Of a stretch of 5,355 nucleotides of DNA, positions 4,819-5,355 are shown piece after piece. The position numbers and the translations under genes were made by a program. Each line of letters begins with the position of its first letter. Position 1 is the stretch's first letter. Below the pieces are notes generated by a model. That model was not told the origin of the DNA and ran no database searches. It saw only the letters and a program-made list of their open reading frames with translations. This DNA comes from Gemmatimonadaceae bacterium (GTDB lineage: Bacteria; Gemmatimonadota; Gemmatimonadetes; Gemmatimonadales; Gemmatimonadaceae): assembly GCA_014379705.1 (NCBI GenBank), contig JACMLI010000519.1, positions 1 through 5,355 of the forward strand. Direction: 5' to 3'.

Positions 4819-5355
4819 GTGTCATCGTCCATCGACTTCGAACTCAGTGAAGGTTGGCGCAAGCCACCCGGCATCTTCATCATCGCCGAGGTCGATGGCG
4901 TCGCGGGTGAGCGCATCCGCGAGATCCAGCAGGCCTACGACCCGAAGCTCGCGCGCGCGCTTCCGCCGCACATCACCATCGCCGGTTCGTCGGGCGTGGG
5001 GCCGATCATGGCCGACACCGCGGTCGCCGAGTTGCGCCATCGCCTGGAGCCGATCTGCCAGTCGATGGAGCCGCTCGAGCTCACGCTGCAGCCCCCGCAC
5101 CGCTTCATGCAGACCGACATCGTCGTGCTGCCCCTCGACCCGAACGGGCCAATTCGGGAGCTGCACGAGCGCATCGCAGGATCCGGGTTGCGCTTTGCGC
5201 AGGCCAAGTTCTCCTTCACCCCCCACGTGACGCTCTCGTTCTATCGCACGCTGGAGCCGGCGACGGTGAAGCAGCTCCTGTCCCTGCGCCTCGACGTGCC
5301 CATCCACATCACGACGCTCACCTGCTCGCTGACCAACGAGCCGATGCCGCCGCGC
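4819..5355 (+). CDS. 2'-5' RNA ligase-like 2H phosphoesterase (3' end outside window)
   Basis: The frame runs open for 179 codons from GTG at 4819 to the window edge, ending on a complete codon without a stop. Two HxT motifs define the 2H phosphoesterase / LigT superfamily: HIT in PPHITIAG (H51, T53) and HVT in PHVTLSFY (H136, T138). They are about 85 residues apart, as in the family, and the two histidines form the catalytic pair. Members act on 2'-5' linked or cyclic-phosphate nucleic acid ends (ligase or cyclic phosphodiesterase activity); the physiological substrate here is unknown and the location is cytoplasmic. An in-frame TAG at 4756-4758 limits the start. GTG 4819 is the only conventional start codon before the conserved strand GIFIIAEVDG (18-27), and no Shine-Dalgarno precedes it. 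The visible part is close to the usual family size (about 170-190 residues), so little is probably missing. The gene is divergent from the ArsR operon. Confidence 0.85.
   Translation, partial: MSSSIDFELSEGWRKPPGIFIIAEVDGVAGERIREIQQAYDPKLARALPPHITIAGSSGVGPIMADTAVAELRHRLEPICQSMEPLELTLQPPHRFMQTDIVVLPLDPNGPIRELHERIAGSGLRFAQAKFSFTPHVTLSFYRTLEPATVKQLLSLRLDVPIHITTLTCSLTNEPMPPR

Noticed and set aside
4646..5230. Plus-strand frame of 194 residues overlapping the ArsR start and the 2H phosphoesterase
   Set aside because: It is Ser/Arg/Pro-rich with no domain, crosses the operator, and is out of frame with the conserved phosphoesterase sequence.
4822..5307. Minus-strand frame of 161 residues opposite the 2H phosphoesterase
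   Set aside because: The plus-strand frame carries both HxT catalytic motifs. The antisense frame shows no recognisable motif.

Overview
The window is GC-rich bacterial chromosomal DNA with six tightly packed protein genes: two cut by the window edges and four complete. I see no mobile element, CRISPR array, tRNA or rRNA. None of the five visible start codons has a convincing Shine-Dalgarno sequence, and one gene looks leaderless. These traits fit a high-GC, soil-type lineage such as Gemmatimonadota or Acidobacteriota, but this is inference and low confidence. No single gene is diagnostic.

Layout. (1) 1-1094 (+): the C-terminal part of a serine beta-lactamase-like hydrolase with a duplicated C-terminal beta domain. 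It converges, with one base between stop codons, on (2) 1096-2076 (-), a PLP-dependent D-cysteine desulfhydrase / ACC deaminase family enzyme. (3) 2077-2284 is a divergent intergenic region carrying two arrays of 9-bp repeats (consensus CCGTGATTC) in opposite orientation, one just 5' of each divergent start codon. (4) 2285-3763 (+): an Nramp-fold membrane transporter in which both metal-binding motifs are replaced. Its 3' end overlaps by 23 bp (5) 3741-4301 (-), an SRPBCC/AHSA1 protein. That gene is encoded 3 bp downstream of (6) 4305-4664 (-), an ArsR-type repressor. The repressor's GTG start sits inside a perfect 9-6-9 inverted repeat overlapping its predicted promoter, so it is probably autoregulated and leaderless. 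(7) 4819 to the end (+): a 2H phosphoesterase / 2'-5' RNA ligase-like protein with both HxT motifs, open at the window edge.

The ArsR and SRPBCC genes form a clear operon. The other genes look like ordinary neighbours without an obvious shared pathway. I see no sign of a novel multi-gene system. The points most worth a second look are the motif-less Nramp-like transporter, the mirrored 9-bp repeat arrays, and the leaderless, self-controlled ArsR-SRPBCC unit.
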